DNA from: Verrucomicrobiota bacterium
GTDB taxonomy: Bacteria; Verrucomicrobiota; Verrucomicrobiia; Limisphaerales; CAIMTB01
Reading direction: 5' to 3'
Length of the DNA stretch: 44,454 nucleotides
NCBI GenBank assembly: GCA_963205105.1
Contig: CAUJJW010000365.1
Location: forward strand, 1 to 44,454
Shown here piece by piece: positions 26,962-34,650 of the stretch. Position numbers and translations under genes: made by a program. Numbering within the stretch: the first letter of the stretch is position 1; the number at the start of each line of letters is the position of its first letter. Under the pieces are notes generated by a model. That model searched no databases. It saw only the letters and a list, made by a program, of their open reading frames with translations, and had not been told where the DNA came from.

Positions 26962-27456
26962 ATGCTCCCACAAGACGAACCTCAGTCCGACGCCCTCCAC
27001 GATCCGCCCGAGGAACAGGTCCTGCGTCGACTCCCACCGTTGCTCCGCCGTGCCTGGTACAGTCTGAATCAGGCCTTTCGCCGACGGATCGCCCACCTCG
27101 ACCTCACCCCCGACCAGTACACGGTCCTGCGCAATCTGCACGAGGCGGGCAGCGAGGGAATCACCCAGTCCGAATTGGCCACCAACATGTCCTCGGACCC
27201 CAACACGGTCGCTTCGCTCGTGGATCGCATGGAACGAGCCGAACTGCTGAGCCGCCAGACCGATCCCGAAGACCGCCGGGCCCGCCGGTTGCGACTCGCG
27301 CCCGCGGGGCGGAAGAAATACCGCGCCGCCCGATCGCTCGCCAACACGCTCCAGACCGAAGTTCTCGCCCCCCTCTCGCCGCCGGAAACGGAGCAGTTTC
27401 TGACGGTCCTGGAGAAGATTGCCGCCGCCTGCCGTAAGGCTGCCGAAAAAGACTAG
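26962..27456 (+). CDS. MarR family transcriptional regulator
   Basis: 164 residues from the ATG at 26962; a longer in-frame start (TTG at 26869) would consume the promoter region. The winged helix-turn-helix is clear: LDLTPDQYTVLRNLHE, ITQSELATNMSSDPNTVASLVDRME, then the wing DPEDRRARRLRLAPAGRKKY with the conserved DxRxR core. Helices at both ends form the dimer interface. MarR proteins repress genes, often divergent ones, and are released by small aromatic acids or oxidants. An adenylate-forming, phenylacetate-CoA ligase-like enzyme at the end of the divergent operon would fit an aromatic-acid ligand, but that is speculation. It is convergent with the prepilin-like gene, 6 bp away. Confidence 0.93.
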   Translation: MLPQDEPQSDALHDPPEEQVLRRLPPLLRRAWYSLNQAFRRRIAHLDLTPDQYTVLRNLHEAGSEGITQSELATNMSSDPNTVASLVDRMERAELLSRQTDPEDRRARRLRLAPAGRKKYRAARSLANTLQTEVLAPLSPPETEQFLTVLEKIAAACRKAAEKD

Positions 27457-27462
27457 GCTTGG

Positions 27463-28221
27463 CTAAAACCGGACTTGCAGCTTGGAACGCTGCTTCTCCA
27501 CTTCCTCGCCGATGTCCTGCTGGTAGAAATAGGAGTCACGGGTGCCCGAGACGTTCCAGCTGTGGAGAAACAACAGCTTCTGCACGGGAACCCAATTCAC
27601 CGCACCGTCGATCGTCAGATGATTCCCACCCTTCGGGCGGCCCATGGTGTCCTTGTGGGGCGGCATGTTCTTGAAGGCGCTGTCCCGGCCGCCACCCCAC
27701 TTGCCATCCACCTTCATCACCGCATCGGCCGCGAGCACCCAGGTGGGACCCGCCGTGGCGGTCTTGATCGGGCTCCGTGACGTGAAGGTGCCTCCCGGGT
27801 TGGTCCAGCGGTCGATCCCGCCGTAGTACTGATAACCGATGTTGAACTGCCGGTATTCCGGCTCGTAGGTCGGGAAAGTGGGCCGGTTCGGACAGGTCCA
27901 CATCTTGGCCACCGGCTGGTTCGTCTCGACCGGCAAGCCCAGTTGCTTCGCCGAAGCCGCCTCCGGCTCGTTGATCGAGATTTGAACCCAGATTCCGCTG
28001 TCATACCGGGCCTTCAGAATCACGTCGTCGTTGTCCTGGGCGTAGATCGTCATGCCGATCCCGATCTGCCTCAGGTTGTTCACGCACTTGGCCCGGCGCC
28101 CCTGCTCCTTCGCCTTGGCCAAGGCCGGCAAAAGCATGGAGGCCAGGATCGCGATGATCGCGATCACCACCAGCAATTCAATGAGCGTGAACGCGCCTGA
28201 TCGGGACCGCCGGGGAATCAT
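27463..28221 (-). CDS. Prepilin-like (type II pseudopilin) protein with N-terminal methylation motif
   Basis: 252 residues from the ATG at 28221; an in-frame TTG at 28248 would add nine residues. The type IV prepilin motif is SGAFTLIELLVVIAIIAIL, with Ala at the -1 position rather than the standard Gly if Phe is +1, and Glu at +5. This leads into a hydrophobic helix and then a globular domain with RRAKCVNNLRQIG and YAQDNDD, the pattern of the very numerous pseudopilin-like proteins of Verrucomicrobiota and Planctomycetota (DUF1559-like group). No other secretion or pilus gene is next to it, so it is a stand-alone member. Its precise role is unknown. Confidence 0.9.
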   Translation of the reverse strand: MIPRRSRSGAFTLIELLVVIAIIAILASMLLPALAKAKEQGRRAKCVNNLRQIGIGMTIYAQDNDDVILKARYDSGIWVQISINEPEAASAKQLGLPVETNQPVAKMWTCPNRPTFPTYEPEYRQFNIGYQYYGGIDRWTNPGGTFTSRSPIKTATAGPTWVLAADAVMKVDGKWGGGRDSAFKNMPPHKDTMGRPKGGNHLTIDGAVNWVPVQKLLFLHSWNVSGTRDSYFYQQDIGEEVEKQRSKLQVRF

Positions 28222-28274
28222 GCGTGCTTCTAGCAAGAATTCAGGCAACAGCGCACGCCCTTTTTACAGTCCGC

Positions 28275-30014
28275 TCAGCTGAGTTTCTTCAGAGCCTCGC
28301 GGACATGAGCGATGACCTGGGCCACGGCTTCTTCCTTCCGGATGGCCTGCAAGGCGCCACCCCGTGGTTTCAGCTCAACTTCACCCTTCGCCAACGACTT
28401 CTCACCAACGCTCACCCGCAGAGGAATGCCCACCAGATCCGCGTCCTTGAATTTGAAGCCCGGCCGTTCGTCGCGATCGTCCAACAGCACATCGATGCCG
28501 GCCTCGGACAATTGCCGGTAGAGTTCCTCGCCCAGTTGCATCGTGGCGCTGCCGGCCGCACCCAGAGGCGTCAGGAGCACTTGGTAGGGCGCGACGCTCA
28601 TGGGCCAGACAATCCCGTCCTTGTCATGACATTGCTCGATCACCGCCTGCAGTGTGCGGGTGATGCCGATGCCGTAGCAGCCCATCACGGTGGGTTTCCG
28701 CTGCCCGTCCACATCAAGGAACGACGACTCCAGTTTCTCGCTGTATTTCGTGCCCAGTTTGAACACGTGCCCCACCTCGATCGCCCGGCGGATCTTCATC
28801 GGCAAACCCGTCTCGATCGCGAGTTCGTCGACTCGGACTGTCCGCAGGTCCGCCCAAACATCCACCCGGATGTCGCGGTCCACATCCACATGCCGGAGAT
28901 GAAAACCGTCCTCATTGGCCCCGGTGGTCATGCCGCGGGCCGACCGCAGCTGTTCATCAGCGAAGACGCGGATCGCGGTATCCTTGCGGGTGCTGGTGAC
29001 GGCACCCAGGCTGCCCGGCTTGGCGCCCATCGCCGCCACGATCTCCTCCGGCACCGCCGCGCGGAAGGCCGTCGCCCCCAGTTTGCCCGCCAGCTTGGCC
29101 TCGTTGAGCTGGTCGTCGCCCCGGACGAGCACGATCACGGGCTTGCCGTCGGCGATGAAAATCAGGGTCTTCACCTGCGCTGCGGCCGGCACCCCGTAGG
29201 GCGCCTGCGAAAGGGCGTCGATGGTCACCACCCCGGGCGTTGCAAACTTCTCCGGTGCCGGGCCCGTGGAGACGGTCGGAATCGGCACGAGCGGCCCGCG
29301 GCTGGTCGCCTTCTCAATGTTCGCGGCGTACTTGCCGGACTCGCAATAAACGACCTCATTTTCACCCGTCTCGGCGGGAACCATGAATTCGTGCGAATAA
29401 TTGCCTCCGATCACCCCGGTATCGGCCTCGACCGGGAACGCCTGGAGCCCGCACCGGGCGAAGATCCGGGTGTAGGCGTCGTACATTTTCCGGTAGCTCG
29501 CCATGGCGGCCTCGTCGCTCATGTCGAACGAGTAGGCGTCCTTCATGATGAACTCCTTGGCCCGCATCAGGCCGAAGCGGGGACGGATCTCGTCCCGGAA
29601 CTTCACGCTGATCTGGTAGAAGTTCAGCGGGAGCTGGCGGTAGGAATTGATCTCGGACGCCGCGAGCGTGGTGATGACCTCTTCGGCGGTGGGGCTGAGC
29701 ACCCATTCCTTGTTCGAACGGTCCTTGGCCTTGTAGAGCACATCCCGCGCCGTCTCGTAGCGACCCGAGCGCTGCCAGATCTCCGGCGGCTGCAAGGCCG
29801 GCATGAGTACTTCCAGGGCTCCGGCCCGGTTCATCTCCTCACGAACGATCTGTTCGACCTTGCGCAGAACTCGCAGGCCGAGCGGACAGAACGTGTACAA
29901 ACCGCCGGTCAGCTTGCGGCACAACCCTGCCCTCAGCAGCAGTTGGTGCGAGACGATCTCGGCGTCTGCCGGCGGTTCTTTCAGGGTGGGGATGAGCGTT
30001 TGGGACCAGCGCAT
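28275..30014 (-). CDS. proS: Proline-tRNA ligase (bacterial type with editing domain)
   Basis: 579 residues, as expected for the long bacterial ProRS. Class II motifs are visible: motif 1 around VLMPALQPPEIWQRSGR, motif 2 as RPRFGLMRAKEFIMKDAYSF and motif 3 as GCYGIGITRTLQAVIEQ. The inserted YbaK-like editing domain, which removes alanine mischarged onto tRNA-Pro, lies at about 220-390 (VKTLIFIADGKPVIVLVRGDDQLN). The C-terminal anticodon-binding domain follows (YQVLLTPLGA, GIDVLLDDRDERPGFKFKDADLVGIPLRV). It is a housekeeping enzyme charging tRNA-Pro. An apparent terminator hairpin ends only 27 bases before its start codon, so its own promoter is probably absent or overlaps the hairpin, or expression is by read-through. 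Confidence 0.97.
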   Translation of the reverse strand: MRWSQTLIPTLKEPPADAEIVSHQLLLRAGLCRKLTGGLYTFCPLGLRVLRKVEQIVREEMNRAGALEVLMPALQPPEIWQRSGRYETARDVLYKAKDRSNKEWVLSPTAEEVITTLAASEINSYRQLPLNFYQISVKFRDEIRPRFGLMRAKEFIMKDAYSFDMSDEAAMASYRKMYDAYTRIFARCGLQAFPVEADTGVIGGNYSHEFMVPAETGENEVVYCESGKYAANIEKATSRGPLVPIPTVSTGPAPEKFATPGVVTIDALSQAPYGVPAAAQVKTLIFIADGKPVIVLVRGDDQLNEAKLAGKLGATAFRAAVPEEIVAAMGAKPGSLGAVTSTRKDTAIRVFADEQLRSARGMTTGANEDGFHLRHVDVDRDIRVDVWADLRTVRVDELAIETGLPMKIRRAIEVGHVFKLGTKYSEKLESSFLDVDGQRKPTVMGCYGIGITRTLQAVIEQCHDKDGIVWPMSVAPYQVLLTPLGAAGSATMQLGEELYRQLSEAGIDVLLDDRDERPGFKFKDADLVGIPLRVSVGEKSLAKGEVELKPRGGALQAIRKEEAVAQVIAHVREALKKLS

Positions 30015-30041
30015 GGTGGGGTTCCGTAGGGTAACAACGAA

Positions 30042-30067
30042 AGAGGCGCGGAGCTTGCCGCGCCTCT
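30042..30067 (-). terminator. Rho-independent terminator or attenuator ahead of proS
   Basis: A perfect 10-bp stem, AGAGGCGCGG and CCGCGCCTCT, with a 6-base loop. Read on the minus strand it is followed by TTCGTTGTTA, a moderate U tract. It lies 23 bases past the stop of the FAH-family gene and 27 bases before proS. Confidence 0.75.
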
Positions 30068-30089
30068 CCAGAAAACCAAGTGATTATTG

Positions 30090-30845
30090 TCACTTCACCA
30101 TGTTGACCAGAGGCGCCAGGGATTGGATGCGGACCTCCAAACGGTCCCCGCTCTGAATGGGCCCCACGCCGCTCGGGGTGCCCGTCAGGATCACGTCGCC
30201 GGGCAGGAGCGTCATGTTGGTCGAGATGAAGCTCACCAAGCTGAAGCAGTTGAAGATCAGCTGACTGGTGTTCGAGTTCTGGCGCAACTGACCGTTCTGG
30301 AACAGTTGGATCGAGAGATCATGCGGGTCGATCTTCGTCTCAATGTAAGGCCCCAGCGGCGTGAAGGTGTCGAAGGACTTGGCCCGCGCCCACTGGCTTT
30401 CCGCATTCTGGATCGTCCGGTCGCTGATGTCCTGCGCCGCGGTGTACCCGAAAATGTAACGCGCCGCCGCCGCCGGCGTCACATTCCGCACCCGTCGCCC
30501 AATCACGATCGCGAGTTCCGCCTCAAAATCGACGCGGTGCGTCGCGAACGGAATCTCGATCTTGGCCCCGTCCGGAATCAGGGACGTCGGTGCCTTGAAC
30601 CAAAACAATGGCTCCTTGGGCAGGTCCAAGCCCGATTCACGGGCGTGGTCGGCGTAGTTCAAGCCGACCGCGATGACTTTTGAAGGAGCCACCGGCGTCA
30701 GAAGCTTCAGCCCCCGCGCCGGCATAGGCTTCTTCTCGAAGGATGGGGAACCAAAGACATCCCCCTTGAGCTTGAACAGCTCTCCATCGACTACCTTGGC
30801 GTGGAAGATTTCTTCCCCGCGCTGAAACCGTCCGATGGCTGCCAT
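30090..30845 (-). CDS. Fumarylacetoacetate hydrolase (FAH) family protein
   Basis: 251 residues. The FAH catalytic fold is recognisable from VIAVGLNYADHARESG (56-71), LFWFKAPTSLIPDGAKI, and the metal-binding signature DFEAELAIVIG with E108 and E110, plus the later D139 in AAQDISDR. The end TPSGVGPIQSGDRLEVRI is also typical. The family cleaves C-C bonds or decarboxylates and isomerises beta-keto acids with Mg2+ or Mn2+ (fumarylpyruvate, acylpyruvates, oxaloacetate tautomers). The exact substrate is not set by the sequence. The length is that of the stand-alone bacterial form, with a short N-terminal domain of about 50 residues. Confidence 0.93.
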   Translation of the reverse strand: MAAIGRFQRGEEIFHAKVVDGELFKLKGDVFGSPSFEKKPMPARGLKLLTPVAPSKVIAVGLNYADHARESGLDLPKEPLFWFKAPTSLIPDGAKIEIPFATHRVDFEAELAIVIGRRVRNVTPAAAARYIFGYTAAQDISDRTIQNAESQWARAKSFDTFTPLGPYIETKIDPHDLSIQLFQNGQLRQNSNTSQLIFNCFSLVSFISTNMTLLPGDVILTGTPSGVGPIQSGDRLEVRIQSLAPLVNMVK

Positions 30846-30863
30846 GCGGCGATTGAAGTATCA

Positions 30864-30880
30864 GAAAGCGAAGCGCTTTC
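30864..30880. promoter_or_regulatory. Short dyad upstream of the FAH gene
   Basis: GAAAGCG-AAG-CGCTTTC, a perfect 7-bp inverted repeat with a 3-base centre. It lies 19 bp before the FAH start codon and 77 bp beyond the stop of the YkgJ-type gene, both on the minus strand. It could be an operator or a small hairpin in the leader; no U tract follows, so a terminator is unlikely. Confidence 0.4.
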
Positions 30881-30956
30881 GCAAGGTAAAAGCCAGAAAG
30901 CGTCGATGGTACACCCCTTCTGTCAACGGCAATCTTGTTTTTGACCCCCATCCCAT

Positions 30957-31352
30957 TCACCCCGGAACACCCCGTCCACCACCTTCTTGCCGCCCAGCCT
31001 CCCATCCCGTCCGACGCGCATATTCCTCATCGGTCACCTCATGCGCCACCGCCCGGCAAACCGCCTCAAAACCAGGGAAATTCCATCCGTTCGGAAACTC
31101 CCGGCATTGCTTCGGCTTCACCGCCTGAATGCCACAATCACCACCTTCCAAAAAGATACACGCCCCGTCCCCGCGCTCGATCAGGGTCAACCCTTTCCGA
31201 TCCGGCCGCAACCGGGTGTACCGCTCGACGAAATCGTTGACCTTTAAGGACTTGTACTCGGCAATCCGATCCACTTCCACCTCGGTCAGCCGTACCTGTC
31301 CAGGCCACCGACAGCAGGCGGTACATCGTTGGCACTCGTAGAAAATAGGCAT
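30957..31352 (-). CDS. YkgJ family cysteine cluster protein
   Basis: 131 residues. The N-terminus shows the family's cysteine cluster, CQRCTACCR (C7, C10, C13, C14), and the later CIFLEGGDCGIQAVKPKQCREFP supplies the other cysteines expected for a zinc- or iron-sulfur-binding domain. The family is widespread and its function is not well defined. The neighbour upstream (31377-31661) is on the same strand, 24 bp away, and probably in the same transcript. The C-terminal 15 residues are glycine-rich and may be disordered. Confidence 0.9.
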   Translation of the reverse strand: MPIFYECQRCTACCRWPGQVRLTEVEVDRIAEYKSLKVNDFVERYTRLRPDRKGLTLIERGDGACIFLEGGDCGIQAVKPKQCREFPNGWNFPGFEAVCRAVAHEVTDEEYARRTGWEAGRQEGGGRGVPG

Positions 31353-31376
31353 CGCGCTGACCTCCAGGAGGCACCC

Positions 31377-31661
31377 TCAAGCCCCCGCCGAACCCGCCCA
31401 AGCCCCCACCGCACCCTTCACCGCGGCAGCCGGCACCGGTTCGGAAGTCGGATCGCTCAGGGACACCAACACCCGCTCCGCCCGTGCCACCTCGCCATCC
31501 CCCAGTTCCCGCAGCGCTTCCCGGAACGCCCGCCAGCGAAAGTCGCCTTCGCCTTCCGAGCGCTCGTAACGATCCATGAACGCCGCGATTTCGATGAGCT
31601 TGCACCGCGCCTCCATGAAATACAGGTCGAGCACCTGACCGCGTGTTAGCCGTGTTGTCAC
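31377..31661 (-). CDS. Small uncharacterised protein next to YkgJ-type gene
   Basis: 94 residues from a GTG start. The composition is protein-like: LTRGQVLDLYFMEARCKLIEIAAFMDRYER suggests two amphipathic helices, and the tail DPTSEPVPAAAVKGAVGAW is short and flexible. I do not recognise a family. There is no signal peptide or membrane helix, so it should be cytoplasmic. It precedes the YkgJ-type gene on the same strand with a short gap and diverges from the metal-resistance genes. A link to the cysteine-cluster protein is suggested only by adjacency. Confidence 0.7.
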   Translation of the reverse strand: MTTRLTRGQVLDLYFMEARCKLIEIAAFMDRYERSEGEGDFRWRAFREALRELGDGEVARAERVLVSLSDPTSEPVPAAAVKGAVGAWAGSAGA

Positions 31662-31772
31662 GCCCCCAGCCTACCCGCCATGCTCCCGGCCACAACGGCG
31701 GAGTGGAGGTCCGGCGAGGGTTTTCCCGGCGGCCGACGTAGGCACCTCAGGCGCTCCGCCACCTCCACAACC

Positions 31773-32141
31773 ATGAACCCCAGGCCGACGCAACCGCCCA
31801 CACCGCCGCACGACCCGGCTCTTTCGGAACTCCTTCGCTCCTGGAAGGTCGATGGTTCCCTGCCCGAAGGTTTCACCAGGGAGGTCCGGCACCGAATCGC
31901 CAGGGAACAGACCCCGGACAAGCCCGCCGCCGTCGGTTGGCTCTCAGCCCTGCTCCAGGCCCTTTCTCCCCTCCAACGACCCGCTTTCGCCATCGCCTAC
32001 GTGACGGCCGGCATCCTGGTGGGCGCGTTGTCCGGATCCCGCCACGCTCAGTCCCGCCCCACTCCTCCTCCTGGCGATCCCCAGGTCCGGTACATCGCCT
32101 CCATCGATCCCTACCAGATGGCGCGATCCGTAACCCCATGA
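31773..32141 (+). CDS. Putative membrane anti-sigma factor (CnrY-like position)
   Basis: 122 residues from the ATG at 31773; a longer frame reaches 31680 but adds an unlikely Arg-rich leader. The cytoplasmic part has ALSELLRSWKVDGSLPEGF then TREVRHRIARE, a short helical segment that could clamp a sigma factor. One membrane helix follows at about 70-87 (AFAIAYVTAGILVGALSG), then a periplasmic tail of about 35 residues. This layout and its place before a CnrX-like sensor and an ECF sigma gene match CnrY, the anti-sigma factor of the nickel/cobalt CnrYXH system. Direct sequence similarity to CnrY cannot be claimed. The three genes are tightly packed (16-bp gap, then a 20-bp overlap), so one transcript is very likely. 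Confidence 0.75.
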   Translation: MNPRPTQPPTPPHDPALSELLRSWKVDGSLPEGFTREVRHRIAREQTPDKPAAVGWLSALLQALSPLQRPAFAIAYVTAGILVGALSGSRHAQSRPTPPPGDPQVRYIASIDPYQMARSVTP

Positions 32142-32157
32142 ATCCCAGAAACCTCCG

Positions 32158-32703
32158 ATGAAGAACCCGTTGGGCATCCTGATCCTGGGCGCCGTTGCCG
32201 CAGCAGCCTCATTTCTGCTGGTCGCCCGCCTCGGATCCCCCAACCCACCCTCAACGTCCCACGCCCATCCCGCCGACCCTTCCGGTGCCACCACCGCCAC
32301 CCCAAACTCGCATCGCCACGCCGCCGATGACGCCGATCTCCACTGGCTTGCCACCGAGTTTCAGCTGGACGCCGCGGCCTTCGAACGCGTGCGCACCCTC
32401 CATGCGGACTACCGCCCCCGTTGCGATGAGCTCTGCCGGCGCATCGACGACCACAATCGCCGCCTGAACCAAGCGTTGCTCGGAGCCCACCAAATGACCC
32501 CGGAGCTCCTGCAGCTCATTGAGGAAGGCGCCAGCGTACGTGCCGCCTGTCACACGGCTCTGGCCCGACACCTTCTGCAGGTCGCCGAATGCATGCCGTC
32601 GGAGCAGGGCCGACGCTACCTCCAGCTCATGCTCCCGGCCACCGGCATCACCGGCGCGTCGCATCCGATCAGCGAATTCACCCATGCCAAACCCCGCGAG
32701 TGA
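32158..32703 (+). CDS. CnrX-like periplasmic metal sensor
   Basis: 181 residues: membrane anchor at about 5-24, a histidine-rich linker (SHAH, SHRHAADDADLH), then a helical-hairpin periplasmic domain as in CnrX/ZraP/Spy proteins. Compared from memory with CnrX of Cupriavidus metallidurans, the segment DLHWLATEFQLD lines up with DLHEILHEAVPLD. H62 would match metal ligand H42, but H46 is replaced by T66. Later, H138 fits H119 while M123 becomes V142. H82 may take the place of E63. Cysteines C89, C93, C131 and C145 are extra. Metal binding is therefore likely, but the metal may differ from Ni/Co. The gene lies between the anti-sigma candidate and the sigma gene and overlaps the latter by 20 bp. 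Confidence 0.8.
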   Translation: MKNPLGILILGAVAAAASFLLVARLGSPNPPSTSHAHPADPSGATTATPNSHRHAADDADLHWLATEFQLDAAAFERVRTLHADYRPRCDELCRRIDDHNRRLNQALLGAHQMTPELLQLIEEGASVRAACHTALARHLLQVAECMPSEQGRRYLQLMLPATGITGASHPISEFTHAKPRE

Positions 32704-33280
32704 AGCGGGTGCGGATGCCGATCGCGCCGACATGGCATGCCTGCTCGCCGATCAGCCCGGTGCTCTGGATCGCCTCATTCAGCGACACGGCGTCGCCCTC
32801 CATGCCTACCTGATCCGCTGGGTCCAGGATGCCGAGGACGCCCGGGACCTGGCCTTGGAAACCTTCGTCCGGCTGCATGCCCATCGGGAACGCTTCGATC
32901 CCCGACGCTCTCTCGCCACCTGGCTGTACGCGATCGCCACCAACCTCGCCCGGGATCGGCTGCGCTGGAGACAACGCCATCCCCAAACTTCCCTGCAAGA
33001 TCCTGCACCCCAGGAGGGTCCGTGTCTGGAAGCCACCCTCCCCGATCCAGGCTCAGATCCCTCCCATAGCCTGCTCGGCCAGGAACGCGCCCAAGCCGTG
33101 CGGGCGGCCATTGCCGCACTTCCGGAAGACCTGCGCACGGTGATCCTGTTGTCGGAATTCGAGAACCAGGCGAACGCCGAGATCGCCTCCATCCTCCAAT
33201 GCAGCGTCAAAGCAGTGGAAATGCGCCTCTACCGCGCACGCCATGCTCTTCGCAACCAATTGTCAGCCTGGATATTATAA
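32684..33280 (+). CDS. ECF sigma factor (CnrH-like position)
   Basis: 198 residues from the ATG at 32684, inside the end of the sensor gene. A longer frame back to 32519 would overlap that gene deeply and is not credible. Region 2 is seen as QDAEDARDLALETFVRLHAHRERFDPRRSLATWLYAIATNLARDRLR; region 4 as AAIAALPEDLRTVILLSEFENQANAEIASILQCSVKAVEMRLYRARHALR. It would direct RNA polymerase to metal-resistance promoters once released from the membrane anti-sigma protein. The downstream TRASH-like protein and Cus-type efflux genes are the natural targets, but no matching promoter pair could be picked out in the 100-bp gap that follows. Confidence 0.92.
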   Translation: MPNPASEAGADADRADMACLLADQPGALDRLIQRHGVALHAYLIRWVQDAEDARDLALETFVRLHAHRERFDPRRSLATWLYAIATNLARDRLRWRQRHPQTSLQDPAPQEGPCLEATLPDPGSDPSHSLLGQERAQAVRAAIAALPEDLRTVILLSEFENQANAEIASILQCSVKAVEMRLYRARHALRNQLSAWIL

Positions 33281-33380
33281 CAACTGAACTCGATCCGAGG
33301 GTTTTTGGCGGCCACCACGTAAGCTGGTACATGCGTGCGCGCCGCGCCGCGGCCAACGACTCATCCCTGCATCCCAGACC

Positions 33381-33845
33381 ATGAAACAAACGTTCAAAAC
33401 CCTGACCCTCGTTCTTCTCGCCCTCGGAACCCTCTGCCTCGGAATGACTTCAGCTCAGGCCGCCGACAAGAAGGTCAAGCTGAAGGTCAAGCCCTACCCC
33501 ATGGACACCTGCATCGTCTCCGGCGAAAAGCTGGGGTCCATGGGCGACCCTGTGGTGTTCGCCGAAGGGGACCAGGAAATCGCCATCTGCTGTGCAGGCT
33601 GCAAGAAAGACTTCCTGAAGGATAAGAAGGCCAGCCTCGCCAAAATCGATGCCGCCGCCAAAAAGGTGAAACCCTACCCGCTCACCACCTGCATCGTCTC
33701 AGGCGAAAAGCTCGAGGACGACCAGGCCGTTGGCGCTGTCGCTGACGGTCGTGAGTACATGTTCTGCTGCAAGAGCTGCCTCAAGGACTTCAAGAAGGAC
33801 ACGGCGAAGTTCTCCAAGAAACTTGACGAAGAGACCAAGAAGTAA
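33381..33845 (+). CDS. Exported protein with two TRASH/YHS-like metal-binding repeats
   Basis: 154 residues with a signal peptide (LVLLALGTLCLGMTSAQAA, cleavage near residue 28). Two homologous units follow, starting at PYPMDTCIVSGEKL and PYPLTTCIVSGEKL. Each has a leading Cys and a CCxxC motif (ICCAGCKKDF and FCCKSCLKDF). This CxVSG...CCxxC pattern is that of TRASH/YHS-type domains, which bind copper and other soft metals. The protein is strongly lysine-rich. In its place, 100 bp after the ECF sigma gene and before the efflux pump, it is probably a periplasmic metal chaperone or buffer. Confidence 0.9.
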   Translation: MKQTFKTLTLVLLALGTLCLGMTSAQAADKKVKLKVKPYPMDTCIVSGEKLGSMGDPVVFAEGDQEIAICCAGCKKDFLKDKKASLAKIDAAAKKVKPYPLTTCIVSGEKLEDDQAVGAVADGREYMFCCKSCLKDFKKDTAKFSKKLDEETKK

Positions 33846-33869
33846 CCCGATTCGCCCGACTCCCCCACC

Positions 33870-34244
33870 GTGACGCGATCCCTCAACGCCCTCGTCCTGC
33901 TCCTCGCCTTTCTGGTGCAGGCCGTCATCGCGTCACCTTCCAACGCCATCACCCCGACGACCTCGGGCCATGCCCTGGCGCCCACGCCGTGCCGCTGCTG
34001 TTCCTGCGGCGGCACGGCGTGCTGCGCTCCGGCACCGGAACCCACCCCGACCGCCCCGTTCCGCGCCACCCCCGTCCGGGCGGTTGGTAGCGAGGACCTG
34101 CTCACGCCTCCCGCCCCGTTCGCTCCCTCGTTCTTAGCCCTCTTCTTCAGCCTCCCCACAGCCTCGCCGCGACTGGCTTCTTTCCGTCGTAGCCCTTCGG
34201 CTGCCGCTCCCTCCTTCCTGCTCGGGGGCGGACTCCTCATCTGA
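33870..34244 (+). CDS. Small exported cysteine-rich protein
   Basis: 124 residues from a GTG start. A likely signal peptide (LNALVLLLAFLVQAVIASPSNA) is followed by a cysteine cluster, CRCCSCGGTACC (residues about 41-52), and then a proline/serine/alanine-rich tail with a second hydrophobic stretch (FLALFFSLP). I do not recognise a family. The cysteine cluster and position, 24 bp after the TRASH-like gene and before cusC, point to a metal-related role. The lack of a clear ribosome site and the low-complexity tail leave some doubt. Confidence 0.6.
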   Translation: MTRSLNALVLLLAFLVQAVIASPSNAITPTTSGHALAPTPCRCCSCGGTACCAPAPEPTPTAPFRATPVRAVGSEDLLTPPAPFAPSFLALFFSLPTASPRLASFRRSPSAAAPSFLLGGGLLI

Positions 34245-34380
34245 TTCCGACCGGCGCCGGGTGAGGTGTGCCCGGCTCCCGTCACGCTCCAGAAACGTCA
34301 GGCCTGTCGCCTGCCGTGGTTCCGGGTCTCCAGCCCGGCCTCCCCCCGTCTCCCAATTCGGCTCCAGGACCATTCTATCC

Positions 34381-34631
34381 ATGAACCTTTTCGTGCAAGC
34401 CATCGCGAGGATTCAACCGGGCTCCCTCACCTCAGCCCTCTCCCGGGGGGAGAGGGTGTCGCGTCCTGCCCTCGGCAACGTGCCTGAACCCCATCCGTGC
34501 GAGGCGTCTCGGCTCGTTCCAGCGAACGCCTGGCTCAACCCTCCAAAACCCGCGGCGCCTGTTCTCCTTCTCCCCCCGGGAGAAGGCCGGGATGAGGGCC
34601 GCCCGCTCCACTCCTCGCGCCACAGCTCTGG
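34381..34631. repeat. Repeat B, copy 3
   Basis: About 250 bp, with CCATGAACC on the left and a degenerate right end (the GGTTCATGG tag has become GCTCTGG). The internal inverted repeat, CCCTCACCTCAGCCCTCTCCC against GGGAGAAGGCCGGGATGAGGG, is kept. It ends about 20 bp before the chosen start of the CusC-like gene, whose frame is open back through the repeat. Confidence 0.88.
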
Positions 34632-34650
34632 CGCCTTGAGCAGGTCCATC

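Noticed and set aside
26854..27141. N-terminal extension of the larger propeller protein
   Set aside because: It overlaps the divergent MarR gene; the signal peptide begins at 26853.
28224..30029. 601-residue open frame on the plus strand
   Set aside because: Antisense to proS, a certain gene.
34261..34650. N-terminal extension of the CusC-like protein
   Set aside because: It consists of repeat B; the signal peptide follows the GTG at 34651.
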